Shown: positions 17,003-26,446, counted from the first letter of the stretch. The stretch is 64,000 bases of DNA from Acinetobacter piscicola (GCF_002233755.1 NZ_NIFO01000012.1:1-64000), one strand, 5' to 3'. Numbers and translations are program-made. Notes: generated by a model not told the origin, from the sequence alone.

Positions 17003-17276
17003 TATGATAGTTGTTTGAATAACAATAGAAAATTCAAGTGTATAAAAGAAATGGAGAAATACAGAAAATAAAAGAAATATAGCCAAAATATTTTAGATGA
17101 TGTCATTCTTAAATAGTTAATTTATATAATAATTAAGCTGAGTTCAGGATAAGATATGTTCCCAACTATATGATACGCGGAAACGTCAGTCGCATTGTTT
17201 GAGGCAGGGCTGCATCTGTAATGTACTGTTTTTGCGATATATTAGGTACTTGATAGTATTTGTCGAGTTGGCGACT

Positions 17277-17378
17277 CTTGCGCTGCTTTAATCACAGCTC
17301 AGGTTTTGCCCTTGCGTGGCAGTGCCACTCATCCCGAAAGCCTTGCGAGGTAATACCTCTCAGGTCGAACCGAAGGTT
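17277..17378. repeat. Three CTTGCG-palindrome-CTCA hairpin units in tandem
   Basis: Unit 1: CTTGCG (17277) with CTG...CAG and CTCAGG (17298-17303). Unit 2: CTTGCG (17311), core TGGCAGTGCCA, CTCA. Unit 3: CTTGCG (17342), core AGGTAATACCT, then CTCTCAGG. The palindromic cores differ in sequence but keep base pairing, while the flanks are conserved. AACC-GAA-GGTT (17368-17378) and GAGT-tggcg-ACTC (17265-17277) are further hairpins beside them. Confidence 0.6.
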
Positions 17379-17618
17379 AATCCTTGCATTTGACTTTAAA
17401 CGGTAAGACTCCGCTGTGCCTGATCTATCTTTTCAATAACTTACATCAAAGTGTATCCCAAACTGACGTTAATTAAAGCATGCATTTTTCTATACTCCTT
17501 AGAAAAGAAGGTTTATAGGATTTGTATTGATGAAAAATAGTTTAAAACTGAGAAAATAGCTCAAATTTAATTGGGTACATATGACACTTTGCCACATGTA
17601 CTCAATCGCAATCATGGC

Positions 17619-19109
17619 TTATGCGGCTTTAGATTTTCCTTTAGATTTTGATTGTTGGCCTTCTTTGACCCAAACTAAATGCTGGCTTTCAATTGGCAAA
17701 CTATACATTTCGGCATCTTTTTCAAAGTTATGGCTGACAAACCATTCTGTAGATTTACCTTGACGAGGTAATACCCAATCACCACGCTGTACATAACCTG
17801 ATCGCATACCGTAAACGATACTGTTGCCCGTATTTTCATTCGTTGGCGCAATAGGTTTTACTGCAACCATTTGACGAATATCTAACTCATTAATTAAACG
17901 ACAAATATAATCGGTAGATAAATCAATTTTTAAAGTCCAAGGTGCATTGGTATAACCAAATAAGTAGGCAAAGTTAGGTACATCTTCAATTAATGTCCCT
18001 TTATAGCTCATTTTTTCATTTGGTTTTATTTGCTCTTGATCTACAGAAATTTGAATACCACCAAACAATTGTAATTCGAGACCTGTTGCAGTCACAATGA
18101 TGTCTGCTTCAAGTGTTTTACCCGATTTGAGTAAAATACCATTTTCAGTAAAACGCTCAATTTGATCGGTCACAACAGAAGCTTTACCGTCACGAATTAC
18201 ATCAAATAAATCGTTGTCAGGAATCGCACATAAACGTTCATCCCAAGGCATATATTCTGGAGTAAAATGAGACATATCATACTGATTCCCCAACGCTTTC
18301 TGAACATTTGAAAGGAGGAATGAACGCATTTGTTTAGGGAAGCGGCGAGACACTTTATAAATACCGCGCTGCATAAAAATATTACGCTTACGGAAAATTT
18401 TATAAACCAATTCTTCTGATAATACTTTTCTACACGCGTTAACCAATTTATCGGTATTTGGTATATTAATCACGTAGCTTGGTGAACGCTGTAACATGGT
18501 GATATGTGCAGTATCATTCGCCATCGCAGGAATCAAAGTAACTGCTGTTGCACCACTTCCAATGACGACAACGCGCTTATTGCTATAGTCTAAATTTTCA
18601 GGCCAATGTTGTGGATGAACAACTAGACCTTTAAAGTTTTCAACACTCTCAAACTTCGGTGTATAGCCTTGGTCATGGTTATAGTAACCTGTTGCAGCAA
18701 CAAGATAATTACAAGTAAATTGGCAAGATTCACCATTTGCCTCATTAATCGTTTCTATAGTCCATTTATTGGTTTGGGTTGAAAAATTTGCAGAAATAAT
18801 CTTAATACCGTAACGGATTTTTTCATCTACGTTAAATTTTTGAGCAGTTTCTTGCAAATATTGCTTGATCGAATCGCCGGCAGCTAAAACTTTATCACTG
18901 TTCCACGGACTAAATTTAAAACCAAAGCTGATCACATCCGAATCTGAACGGATGCCAGGATAGCGAAACAGATCCCACGTTCCACCTAAAGCTTGGCGGC
19001 GCTCCAAAATCGTAAATGATTTATTTGGATTCTGCTGTAAAAGTTGGCATCCCATGCCAATTCCAGCCAGACCTGCTCCGATGATAACGACGTCATATTC
19101 CATACTCAT
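17619..19109 (-). CDS. almA: AlmA-like flavin monooxygenase (Baeyer-Villiger type)
   Basis: 496 residues. FAD loop GAGLAGIG (11-18), GGTWDLFRYPG block, and the Baeyer-Villiger fingerprint F159-x-G-x3-H165-x3-W169-P170; a second Rossmann loop GSGATAV (184-190) binds NADPH. The N-terminal layout (GTWDLF, GIRSDSD) is that of AlmA, the long-chain alkane monooxygenase first described in Acinetobacter, but other BVMO-type ketone monooxygenases of this genus look similar, so the substrate is uncertain. The C terminus is a lysine/serine tail. It diverges from an oxygenase gene and is probably controlled by the nearby AraC regulator. Confidence 0.8.
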   Translation of the reverse strand: MSMEYDVVIIGAGLAGIGMGCQLLQQNPNKSFTILERRQALGGTWDLFRYPGIRSDSDVISFGFKFSPWNSDKVLAAGDSIKQYLQETAQKFNVDEKIRYGIKIISANFSTQTNKWTIETINEANGESCQFTCNYLVAATGYYNHDQGYTPKFESVENFKGLVVHPQHWPENLDYSNKRVVVIGSGATAVTLIPAMANDTAHITMLQRSPSYVINIPNTDKLVNACRKVLSEELVYKIFRKRNIFMQRGIYKVSRRFPKQMRSFLLSNVQKALGNQYDMSHFTPEYMPWDERLCAIPDNDLFDVIRDGKASVVTDQIERFTENGILLKSGKTLEADIIVTATGLELQLFGGIQISVDQEQIKPNEKMSYKGTLIEDVPNFAYLFGYTNAPWTLKIDLSTDYICRLINELDIRQMVAVKPIAPTNENTGNSIVYGMRSGYVQRGDWVLPRQGKSTEWFVSHNFEKDAEMYSLPIESQHLVWVKEGQQSKSKGKSKAA

Positions 19110-19603
19110 TTGGGAAATCCTTGTCTTTGTTATTTGGATAATTTAAATCTTATCGACAAATCGAGTTTAAACTTGACCTTATGAGACAGATATTTAACTC
19201 TATGAGACATCACGACTAAGCTCTATGTACGGAATACTCTTAATTGATTTATTTTTAATTAAAGTTTTGATTTATATGTTATTAGTATTTTTATCTATCA
19301 ATCAAATTAGAAAAATATGAGTAAAATCAGGCTTGATCGTGCTTTTAAATGGGTCTAAATCTGTTGAAACCGCTCTTTAGAGCTAAAATATTGGATATTG
19401 AAATAGGCTGATTTTCAATTGTTTCGATACTGTACAAAGTGTAAGTGCCATTTTTATTTTTGAAACACCACCAAAATTGTATTAAAAGTCAAAAATTCCT
19501 TTTTATGGTCAAGATTATTGGTTAAGGAGGAGCTATTTTAAAGTGAGATGGATCTAGAAGGCTAACCATCATTTTTTAATTAGGTCGATGGAAGGGTTAG
19601 TAC
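19110..19603. other. Divergent promoter region, almA / oxygenase gene
   Basis: 494 bases without a gene. It must hold the promoters of both divergent transcripts; the clearest element is the pair of TATGAGACA direct repeats near almA. A GGAGGAG stretch (about 19527) near the plus-strand gene is too far from its start at 19604 to be the ribosome site. Confidence 0.6.
19180..19209 (-). promoter_or_regulatory. Candidate AraC-type operator (direct repeat)
   Basis: TATGAGACA occurs at 19180-19188 and 19201-19209, 21 bases apart, which is two helical turns on the same face of DNA. AraC-family activators bind such paired direct repeats. The site is about 70-100 bases upstream of the almA start, and an AraC regulator gene lies 1.4 kb away. 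Confidence 0.5.
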
Positions 19604-20563
19604 ATGTCAGATTCAAATATACATTTTCAAATGGATATAGATACGAATTTAATAAAAGATCAAGGGTTGTTTGGTCCTTACTCTATCGCATGGAAAGTTT
19701 GGTCACATCCAGCGGCATTTATTGGTCTTACTCGATCTTTTTATATCGAAGTTTTAGGAAGTATTGATGCTGCGGCAGCTTTAGCAGATCGGGCAACATA
19801 TAAATCTGATCCTGTAGGTCGGTTAAGTCGTACAATGTCTTATTTCTTAACAGTAATATTCGGTGATACTGAAACGGTTAGAAAAGCAAATCTAAGACTT
19901 TTTAAATTACATTCTCATGTTAAGGGAAGTATTCCTCTAACGGGTAAAAGTTATAGTGCTCATGATCCTCTTCTAGTCGTTGGGACGCATCTTATCACAT
20001 GGCATTCTGTATATTATGCTTATGAGAAACTAGTAGGAAAATTGTCATTAGAAGAAGAAAACCAATATTTTAAAGAAAGTGTTAGATATCTTGAATGTTT
20101 AAAAGAAGTTTATCCTGATTTAAGTATTGAGACCGTAAAAGAAAGCGCATTGAGTCATGGTTATAACTTAGAAAGCCTCCAAAATATAACACGACTTCCC
20201 GAAACACGTGAAGAGTTCAGTCGTTATATTCAACTTACTAATTCAAAAGCAGTTATTACCCAACAAACTCGCGCTATTATCAACACTTTATTAGATCCTT
20301 CTACGATTGATACTGATGACAAAGCTATGCGTCTTGTGCTTAAATTTTACCCAGTATTAAAAACAATCGTGGTCGCATTAACACCGAAAGAAATTTGTGA
20401 TTTAGCTGGATTATCGCGTTCACCAAAAAAAGATAATTTGGCAATATTACTCGGTAAAGCATATGTACGAATCGCCTCAACAGGAACAGTTAAGACGTTT
20501 TTTGAGAGTAAAATTGGAACGAATGGATACGCACTTATGAATAATGCGATGTCAAAAGAATAA
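19604..20563 (+). CDS. MpaB/latex-clearing-type oxygenase (DUF2236)
   Basis: 319 residues of the DUF2236 family, which includes fungal MpaB' and the bacterial latex clearing protein and binds b-type haem. Family marks visible are FGPYSIAWKVWSHPAAFIG near the N terminus, the DPVGRLSRT segment and HDPLLVVGTHLITWHSV with candidate haem-ligand histidines. There is no signal peptide, so it is probably cytoplasmic. The substrate cannot be told from sequence. It diverges from the flavin monooxygenase gene and precedes the AraC regulator by 92 bases. Confidence 0.8.
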   Translation: MSDSNIHFQMDIDTNLIKDQGLFGPYSIAWKVWSHPAAFIGLTRSFYIEVLGSIDAAAALADRATYKSDPVGRLSRTMSYFLTVIFGDTETVRKANLRLFKLHSHVKGSIPLTGKSYSAHDPLLVVGTHLITWHSVYYAYEKLVGKLSLEEENQYFKESVRYLECLKEVYPDLSIETVKESALSHGYNLESLQNITRLPETREEFSRYIQLTNSKAVITQQTRAIINTLLDPSTIDTDDKAMRLVLKFYPVLKTIVVALTPKEICDLAGLSRSPKKDNLAILLGKAYVRIASTGTVKTFFESKIGTNGYALMNNAMSKE

Positions 20564-20655
20564 TCTAGTGAATAATCTTATTGTTACTGTCATTGTGATT
20601 CTACATGGATTATCATTTTATGACGTTATAATTTAAAAAATTCCTATGATACGTT

Positions 20656-21705
20656 ATGAGCAAAAATAATCCGACTATCAATGGTTCTATTTCTGGAATG
20701 TTTTGCGACTTCATTTTAGCCAATCATTTAGATGTTCCTTTAAGTAAATCGTATCTTAAAAGCTGGAAAGTTGATGGTAGAGTCTCAATTCTAGAATTAG
20801 GACTGTGTTTGCGTTTAATACAAGATAAATGTCCAGAACCAGGTCTTGGAATAAAAATAGCCGAGTTTTTTCAACCAGCGTATTCAGGATTGTTGGGTTA
20901 TTTAATACTACCTTGTCAAAATCTGAATCAAGCAATTCTACAATTTAAAAAATACTATGCATTAATGTGGGATGGGTTTTCTATTGATGTCATTGAAAAG
21001 AATGAGATTGTTACAATCACTTGGGATGTTCCATTATTTGAACCCTTAGAAATGCATGATGATCTTTTAGAAACGCTCAGGGTCGGCTATGAACTAGGAA
21101 TAAGCTGTTTTATAAAAATGTTGCAACAAATTACGAATGAACATAATCTCTTGCAACCTATTTCTATTAGTCTCCCAGGAAGTAAACCTGAAAATTCTAA
21201 AATTTATAGTGATTTTTATAAATGTCCAGTCAGTTTTAAATCAAAACTTGGTGCAGTCAGTTTTAATATTTGTAGTTTAAATATACCAATTGATTTAAAA
21301 AATATATATTTTATAGAACTATTGGATAGGCAAGCAGATGCTTATCTAAAATCGATAAATATCAATACAAAAACGATTAATAATGACTTTGTCCTTAAGT
21401 TTCAAAAGGCCCTGGGTCGAGGGATTGAAGAAGGTAAACCAACATTAGATTTTGTAGCTCGAGAAATGGCAATGTCTAAATCGACTTTACAAAATAGATT
21501 GGTTGAGCAAGACCTAAATTTCCAAAGTATGTTAGATAGGATTCGGTTAGAGTTAGCTAAAATGTATATGGAAGATAAACTTCTTTCTTTGACAGAAATC
21601 TCAGAATTATTAGCTTTTTCTGAGCAAAGTGCTTTTAATCGTTACTTTAAAAGAGTAACTGGGTTAAGTCCAAACCAATATAAAAAGACGTTAGTGCAAA
21701 TATAG
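20656..21705 (+). CDS. AraC-family transcriptional regulator
   Basis: 349 residues. The N-terminal 200 residues resemble the arabinose-binding-like domain of the OruR/ArgR-type AraC regulators (LGLCLRLIQDKCPEPGLGIKIAEFF); the C-terminal 100 residues carry the two helix-turn-helix motifs, ending in LSLTEISELLAFSEQSAFNRYFKRVTG, the AraC signature, and LSPNQYK. The location suggests that it controls the almA and MpaB-like genes, with the TATGAGACA pair as a likely site. The inducer is unknown, perhaps a lipid-like substrate. Confidence 0.85.
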   Translation: MSKNNPTINGSISGMFCDFILANHLDVPLSKSYLKSWKVDGRVSILELGLCLRLIQDKCPEPGLGIKIAEFFQPAYSGLLGYLILPCQNLNQAILQFKKYYALMWDGFSIDVIEKNEIVTITWDVPLFEPLEMHDDLLETLRVGYELGISCFIKMLQQITNEHNLLQPISISLPGSKPENSKIYSDFYKCPVSFKSKLGAVSFNICSLNIPIDLKNIYFIELLDRQADAYLKSININTKTINNDFVLKFQKALGRGIEEGKPTLDFVAREMAMSKSTLQNRLVEQDLNFQSMLDRIRLELAKMYMEDKLLSLTEISELLAFSEQSAFNRYFKRVTGLSPNQYKKTLVQI

Positions 21706-22366
21706 ACCACTTTTTTCTGACAACAACATTTCAGAAATCTCTAGCTGAAATTTCTACTTTTTATTTAACAATAATCAAAATAGATCCAAACATGGCATTA
21801 AAGTCGAAAGCGCAAGGTATAGGCTTGATAGCAGAATAAAAATCAGAATAAAAAGATTGAGTTTTTCGAAACTGAAAATATTCAGTTCTCATGTATCTGT
21901 GAAAATCGGATTAAAAAATTGAAGACAAATTAGAAAAGAATTCAACATTTTTTGCTAAATCCTAAAGTTTCTTTATCAAACTCCAAAGAGAGTAGAATTT
22001 CTAAGTATAACGTTGAAGTCTATGTTTTATAGTGAATGTTAAACCTGATCAATTAAAGAAATATTGTTGTTTAAGGTTTTTTCTACGCTATTACTATATT
22101 TGTGCGAAGTATCTTGAAGTTGAATATCAAAGCTGTATATAGTTTCAAGTGTTCAAATCTTTTAAGTAATTTGACTAAGTTCTCAAATAGTGGCAATTAA
22201 AGTAACTTAACTTGAGTGTGTTAAATGTAAATTTTAGCGCTTGGTCATGAACAGAAAAATGACCATAGAAGTAAAAAGTAAGATCAGTTTTGAATGAAAT
22301 ATATTGAATAAACTCAAGACATTCGTGGAATTTATGATGATGACCACAAGCTAAGATGGGAAGAAG
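21706..22366. other. Degenerate stretch containing an integrase relic
   Basis: No intact gene in 660 AT-rich bases. It contains the decayed integrase copy at 21796-21990; the rest shows nothing that I can identify. It marks the right edge of the accessory region. Confidence 0.5.
21796..21990 (+). pseudogene. Decayed second copy of the integrase 5' end
   Basis: This DNA aligns with codons about 9-65 of the truncated integrase at 15126. Shared blocks include TTTTTCGA-ACTGAAA, ATTCAGT, the CTGTGAAAA/CTTGTGAAAA segment and the 20-base block GAAGACAAATTAGAAAAGAA (15271 and 21921 regions). It carries several insertions, deletions and stops, so it is much older or less constrained than the first copy. 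Same orientation as the first copy, 6.6 kb away. Confidence 0.75.
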
Positions 22367-24214
22367 ATGAGTACGGAAGCAGATTCAATCAGTTTAATTG
22401 GGCCAGTCGTATTATTGAGTGCAGCCGTGATTGCTGTGCCTATATTCAAACGTATTGGCTTAGGATCCATTTTAGGTTATTTAATCGCAGGGTTAATTAT
22501 TGGCCCATTTGGTTTTGCTTTTTTTAACGATCCTACCTCAATTCTGCATATTGCTGAGCTAGGGATTGTGATGTATCTCTTTATTATTGGATTGGAGATG
22601 CAACCTTCACATTTATGGAGCTTAAGAAAAGAAATTTTTGGATTAGGTAGTTTGCAAATTCTAATCTCTATTTTTGCATTGACTGGAACGGGGATGTTAT
22701 TTGGCTTTAGCTGGCAAATCGCATTTATTGGTGCTGCAGGTTTTGTACTGACCTCTACCGCCATTGTCATGCAATTGTTAAGCGATAACGGTGAGCTGCA
22801 TCAACCCCGAGGTCAAAAGATTGTTGCAATATTATTATTTGAAGATTTGCTGATTGTCCCATTATTAGCATTGGTTGCTTTTATGGCACCAAACAAAGCC
22901 GTTGAAAGTGCATCGGTAGGTATGCAAGGGATTGGTATAGGACTTCTTGCAATTGCTGCATTAATTATTGCAGGGCATTGGTTGTTAAATCCTTTATTTA
23001 GAATTTTGGCAGCAGCCAAAGCTAGAGAAGTTATGACAGCTGCGGCACTTTTAGTTGTATTAGGTGCTGCTTTATTGATGCAATTAAGTGGTCTATCTAT
23101 GGCACTTGGCGCTTTTCTCGCAGGCGTACTGCTTTCAGAATCAACCTTCCGTCATCAAATTGAAGCAGATATAGAACCTTTTCGAAGTTTATTACTCGGT
23201 TTGTTTTTCTTAGGCGTAGGTATGTCCTTAGATTTAGCGGTGGTTGCAAAAAACTGGCCGCTCATTCTCAGTGGTGTCGTTGCGTTGATGTTAACCAAAG
23301 CACTCATGATCTATGTGGTTGCACGACTCACTAAAAGTAACCATTTTGAGGCATTAGACCGAGCTTTATTGATGGCTCAAGGCGGGGAGTTTGCATTTGT
23401 TCTATTCAGTGCAGCAACCACAGCACAAATTATAGATAATACAATTAAGTCAAATTTGACTGCAGTCGTTATCTTATCCATGGTGTTGACGCCCATCATC
23501 GGTATTATCTTTAAACGTTTTACAATGTCAGCGGATGAAAATTTATTAGATCAAGTGAAAGTGGCGAACGGGTTAACAGGTAAAGTGTTGATTATCGGTT
23601 TTGGTCGTTTTGGTCAGGTCGCGAGTCAATTATTATTGGCACGTAGTGTAGACGTCACGATTATTGATACTGATGTTAATATGATCCAAAACGCTGAAAA
23701 ATTTGGATTTGATGTTTATTATGGTGATGGATCTCGTTTAGATATTTTACATACATCAGGTGCTGCTACGGCAGAAGCAATTTTAATTTGTGTCGATAAA
23801 AAAGAAACAATCAATAAAATCGCAGAGTTAGTGAGTTTAGAGTTTCCTTTAGCAAAACTGATTGTGCGTTCTTATGATCGTGAGCATTCATTGTATTTAT
23901 CAAAACACAATGTTGATTTTATGGTTCGAGAAACCTTTGAGTCTGCTATGGCTTTTGGGCAGATTGCCTTACAACAATTAGGTGCAAGTCCAGAAGAAAT
24001 TCAACAGCTTTGTGAAGATATTCGAACATTAGATAATCAGCGCTTTGAAACAGAAGTTGCTGCTGATGATGTCTATGCAGGTGTGGGTATGCAATATACG
24101 CAACGTCATCCTCGTCCAACTGCACCTTTAATAAAGCCGCAACACAGTGGACAACTTTTAAATAATATTGAGGTGGAAAATCAGGAAACAGGTGATAAGG
24201 GTAGGTGGAACTGA
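22367..24214 (+). CDS. CPA2-family monovalent cation:proton antiporter (KefB-like)
   Basis: 615 residues. The first 400 form a 12-13-segment Na+/H+ exchanger domain (GLGSILGYLIAGLIIGPFG, FLLFIIGLEM-like IIGLEMQPSHLW, and LLFEDLLIVPLLAL), followed by an RCK/TrkA-N domain with the Rossmann loop IIGFGRFGQVASQLL (about 408-422) and ID in VTIIDTD for NAD(H) binding. The family exchanges K+ or Na+ for protons and KefB/KefC members are gated by glutathione adducts; whether this one is cannot be seen. The gene stands alone and begins the conserved chromosomal part. Confidence 0.88.
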   Translation: MSTEADSISLIGPVVLLSAAVIAVPIFKRIGLGSILGYLIAGLIIGPFGFAFFNDPTSILHIAELGIVMYLFIIGLEMQPSHLWSLRKEIFGLGSLQILISIFALTGTGMLFGFSWQIAFIGAAGFVLTSTAIVMQLLSDNGELHQPRGQKIVAILLFEDLLIVPLLALVAFMAPNKAVESASVGMQGIGIGLLAIAALIIAGHWLLNPLFRILAAAKAREVMTAAALLVVLGAALLMQLSGLSMALGAFLAGVLLSESTFRHQIEADIEPFRSLLLGLFFLGVGMSLDLAVVAKNWPLILSGVVALMLTKALMIYVVARLTKSNHFEALDRALLMAQGGEFAFVLFSAATTAQIIDNTIKSNLTAVVILSMVLTPIIGIIFKRFTMSADENLLDQVKVANGLTGKVLIIGFGRFGQVASQLLLARSVDVTIIDTDVNMIQNAEKFGFDVYYGDGSRLDILHTSGAATAEAILICVDKKETINKIAELVSLEFPLAKLIVRSYDREHSLYLSKHNVDFMVRETFESAMAFGQIALQQLGASPEEIQQLCEDIRTLDNQRFETEVAADDVYAGVGMQYTQRHPRPTAPLIKPQHSGQLLNNIEVENQETGDKGRWN

Positions 24215-24270
24215 GTGGTTTTTAAATCAGCTATTTTCAAGCTCATAACGCTAATTTTTAAGACTGAGTA

Positions 24271-24304
24271 AATTGCCCTATAAGATGAATTTTATAGGGC
24301 AATT
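24271..24304. terminator. Perfect 13-base inverted repeat after the antiporter gene
   Basis: AATTGCCCTATAA (24271-24283) and TTATAGGGCAATT (24292-24304) pair completely around an eight-base loop. It is the probable transcript end, though the T-run is poor. Confidence 0.6.
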
Positions 24305-24507
24305 ACATTGATATTTACCAATCAACGCGTTTTAGTAAAATGTCTTTGTACATTTTAAAATCGCAGATCAAACTGAAGATCGGTTGTTTAAATGTGGCAG
24401 GTTTGAAAGCATTTAATCAAGATGATAAAAGTCAGAAAACAACTTGCTCAAAATAATAGCCTTGAGTATGTTACTGACTAGAAAAAATAATTCTTTTGAG
24501 AAAATGA

Positions 24508-25152
24508 ATGTTTGTTTTAGAAGAAATTTATAAAAGTAAAAAGCCAGAAAATTCAGATCAATTTAACTTACGTATTCAGCGCAGTCTCAGTTGGTTAAAA
24601 AAAGCGACCCAATTAGATGAGGATATTGATCTTAAATTTATCAGTCTATGGGTCAGTTTAAATGCAGCCTATGCACAAGAAATAGGGGGAACACCAGACA
24701 ATCAAGGCTTTAAGCTATTTTTAAGTGAAGTTCTACAATCAGATCATGAGCATAAAATCTATCATTTAGTTTGGGATAAGCTCAGCCAATCGATGGGGCT
24801 AATCATAGAAAGTTCATATACTTTTCAACCATTTTGGGATTACCAAAACAAAAAAATGAGCCAAACGGCTTGGAAAGATGCTTTTGAAATAGAAAAAAAG
24901 CAAATTCATCAAGCTGCGCAATCTAAAGATACACTCGCTTTAGTTTTCGTTGTTTTTAATCGATTAAGTACGTTGAAAAATCAGCTCCAACAAGGTGGTT
25001 CAACCTATAATAGTGCGATGAATCGTAAGCAACTTTATGAAGGCTGCACGATTTTGAGCGCAATTTTACCGACAATGATGTATATCATTTTAGAAAATCC
25101 TACCAAATTTGACTTAGGTAAACCGTTCTATCCTGTGCAACAAATGTCTTGA
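24508..25152 (+). CDS. HEPN-domain-like hypothetical protein
   Basis: 214 residues, all helical in appearance. The N-terminal RIQRSLSWLKKA...D-x-D-x-KFISLWVSLNAAYA pattern is that of apHEPN-type proteins of unknown function found widely in gamma-proteobacteria. A catalytic Rx4-6H motif is not evident, so ribonuclease activity is doubtful. It is a single gene between the antiporter and a convergent MFS gene. I infer the fold from pattern only. Confidence 0.6.
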   Translation: MFVLEEIYKSKKPENSDQFNLRIQRSLSWLKKATQLDEDIDLKFISLWVSLNAAYAQEIGGTPDNQGFKLFLSEVLQSDHEHKIYHLVWDKLSQSMGLIIESSYTFQPFWDYQNKKMSQTAWKDAFEIEKKQIHQAAQSKDTLALVFVVFNRLSTLKNQLQQGGSTYNSAMNRKQLYEGCTILSAILPTMMYIILENPTKFDLGKPFYPVQQMS

Positions 25153-25185
25153 GTATTAGAATTTTAAAATAAGAGAGCTATAAAA

Positions 25186-25214
25186 AAATCCCTCGATGTT
25201 CGAAGGATTTCTTT
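25186..25214. terminator. Bidirectional terminator
   Basis: AAATCC (25186-25191) and GGATTT (25205-25210) flank TCG-ATGT-TCGA and are bordered by A-run and CTTTT, serving both convergent genes. Confidence 0.6.
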
Positions 25215-25233
25215 TATTCAGTTCTTAAAGTAT

Positions 25234-26424
25234 TTAAGCAGTTTGAGTTTTTGGTAAAAGCAAACGGTCTAATAATGCAAACAGTGCAGAGCCAGCCACT
25301 AAGCATAAACCTACAATACAGGTCATTGTCCAACCACCATGATGCCATGCGTAAACACCTAAGGCAGAACCACATGCGCCACCCGTAAAATACACAGTCA
25401 TGTAAATAGAATTAATGCGTGATTTGGCATTTGGACGTAGTCTAAAAATAATGTTTTGATTGCTGGTATGTACGATGGCTAAACCTAAACTAATGATGCC
25501 GTAACCTAAGATATAGCTGATCAGTGACTTTCCACCAAAGTATAAAAATATCCAACTTGTTGCTAAAATTGCAATGCCAATCCAAGTCAGTAAAGAGGTA
25601 TAGCCTTGGTCTGCGATTTTCCCAATTTTAGTCGTGCTGAGCGCGCCAAATACGCCAATGAGTGTGGCAACGCCGACCATAACATCTGGGAGTTTAAAGG
25701 TTTCTGATGTCAGTAAAACCGCAATGGTTGAAAATAAGGTACTCATTGCGGCAAAGGCAAAACCACCAATCAACGAGCGGTAAATAAGACGTTTTTCTTC
25801 CGATAACAGGATTGCCATAGAGTGGAAAATTCTGCCATAGCTCATTTTTACTGTAGGTACATGAGGCAAACGTTTTTTTAGCATAAATGCTAAAATCAAC
25901 ATCAAAATAGAACTCACGATGTAGATCAATTTCCAATTGACTAAATTTGAAAATAAACCTGCCAAACTGGTGGAAAGTAATAGTCCAACCAAAAGCCCAC
26001 TCATTAAAAAACCAACAACTTCACCTGTTTTTTCAGGTTGTACCGCCATTGTTGCTAGTGGAATCAAAACTTGTGCAGCAACAGAAAATAGACCGACCAG
26101 AATCGTACCGATCCATAGCATTGGAAGATTGACAGCAAAGGCACAGATTAATAACCCGATTGCGGCAAAAAACATAAGAAGTGGAATGAATCTGGTTTTA
26201 TTAACAATATCTCCCATTGGAACAATAAATAATAATCCGAGGGCGTAAGACACCTGAGCAAAAGTAACGGTTAAAGCGACTTGTGACTCAGGGACTTGAA
26301 AATATTGTTGAATTGAATGAATCAACGGTTGGCAATAATAGTTTGCTCCTGCACATAAACCACAGGCAATCGCCATTAACCAAAGCAATGCTTTATCTTG
26401 GCTAATATCGAGTTGAGCATTCAT
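25234..26424 (-). CDS. MFS transporter, drug-exporter type
   Basis: 396 residues with 12 predicted membrane segments and the MFS motif A-like stretch VPMGDIVNKTRFIPLLM between segments 2 and 3. The opening (LLWLMAIACGLCAGANYYCQPLIHSI) is typical of the YgaY/NepI-like DHA exporters. It starts 22 bases after the ridA-like gene and so shares the SoxR-controlled promoter at 26914-26944. A role in exporting redox-cycling compounds is inferred from that control. Substrate unknown. Confidence 0.85.
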   Translation of the reverse strand: MNAQLDISQDKALLWLMAIACGLCAGANYYCQPLIHSIQQYFQVPESQVALTVTFAQVSYALGLLFIVPMGDIVNKTRFIPLLMFFAAIGLLICAFAVNLPMLWIGTILVGLFSVAAQVLIPLATMAVQPEKTGEVVGFLMSGLLVGLLLSTSLAGLFSNLVNWKLIYIVSSILMLILAFMLKKRLPHVPTVKMSYGRIFHSMAILLSEEKRLIYRSLIGGFAFAAMSTLFSTIAVLLTSETFKLPDVMVGVATLIGVFGALSTTKIGKIADQGYTSLLTWIGIAILATSWIFLYFGGKSLISYILGYGIISLGLAIVHTSNQNIIFRLRPNAKSRINSIYMTVYFTGGACGSALGVYAWHHGGWTMTCIVGLCLVAGSALFALLDRLLLPKTQTA

Positions 26425-26446
26425 AAAGGTTTCCTAGTTCTTGGAG

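Larger units (their letters stand above)
16951..17618. other. Non-coding stretch with terminator and hairpin repeats
   Basis: About 670 bases between the amidohydrolase relic and the convergent almA gene. It holds the terminator at 16971 and a tract of three CTTGCG hairpin units at 17277-17364; between about 17160 and 17430 it is markedly richer in G/C than its surroundings. A minus-strand frame here is short and broken. The dyad GTACAT...ATGTAC (17575-17601) may end the almA transcript. Confidence 0.5.

Noticed and set aside
17265-17364. CRISPR array
   Set aside because: Units are too short (about 23 bases), the cores vary and there are no unique spacers of constant length or cas genes.
17160-17430. 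Possible minus-strand protein relic
   Set aside because: Several short stretches read protein-like, but every frame is broken by stops and the hairpin units explain the composition.
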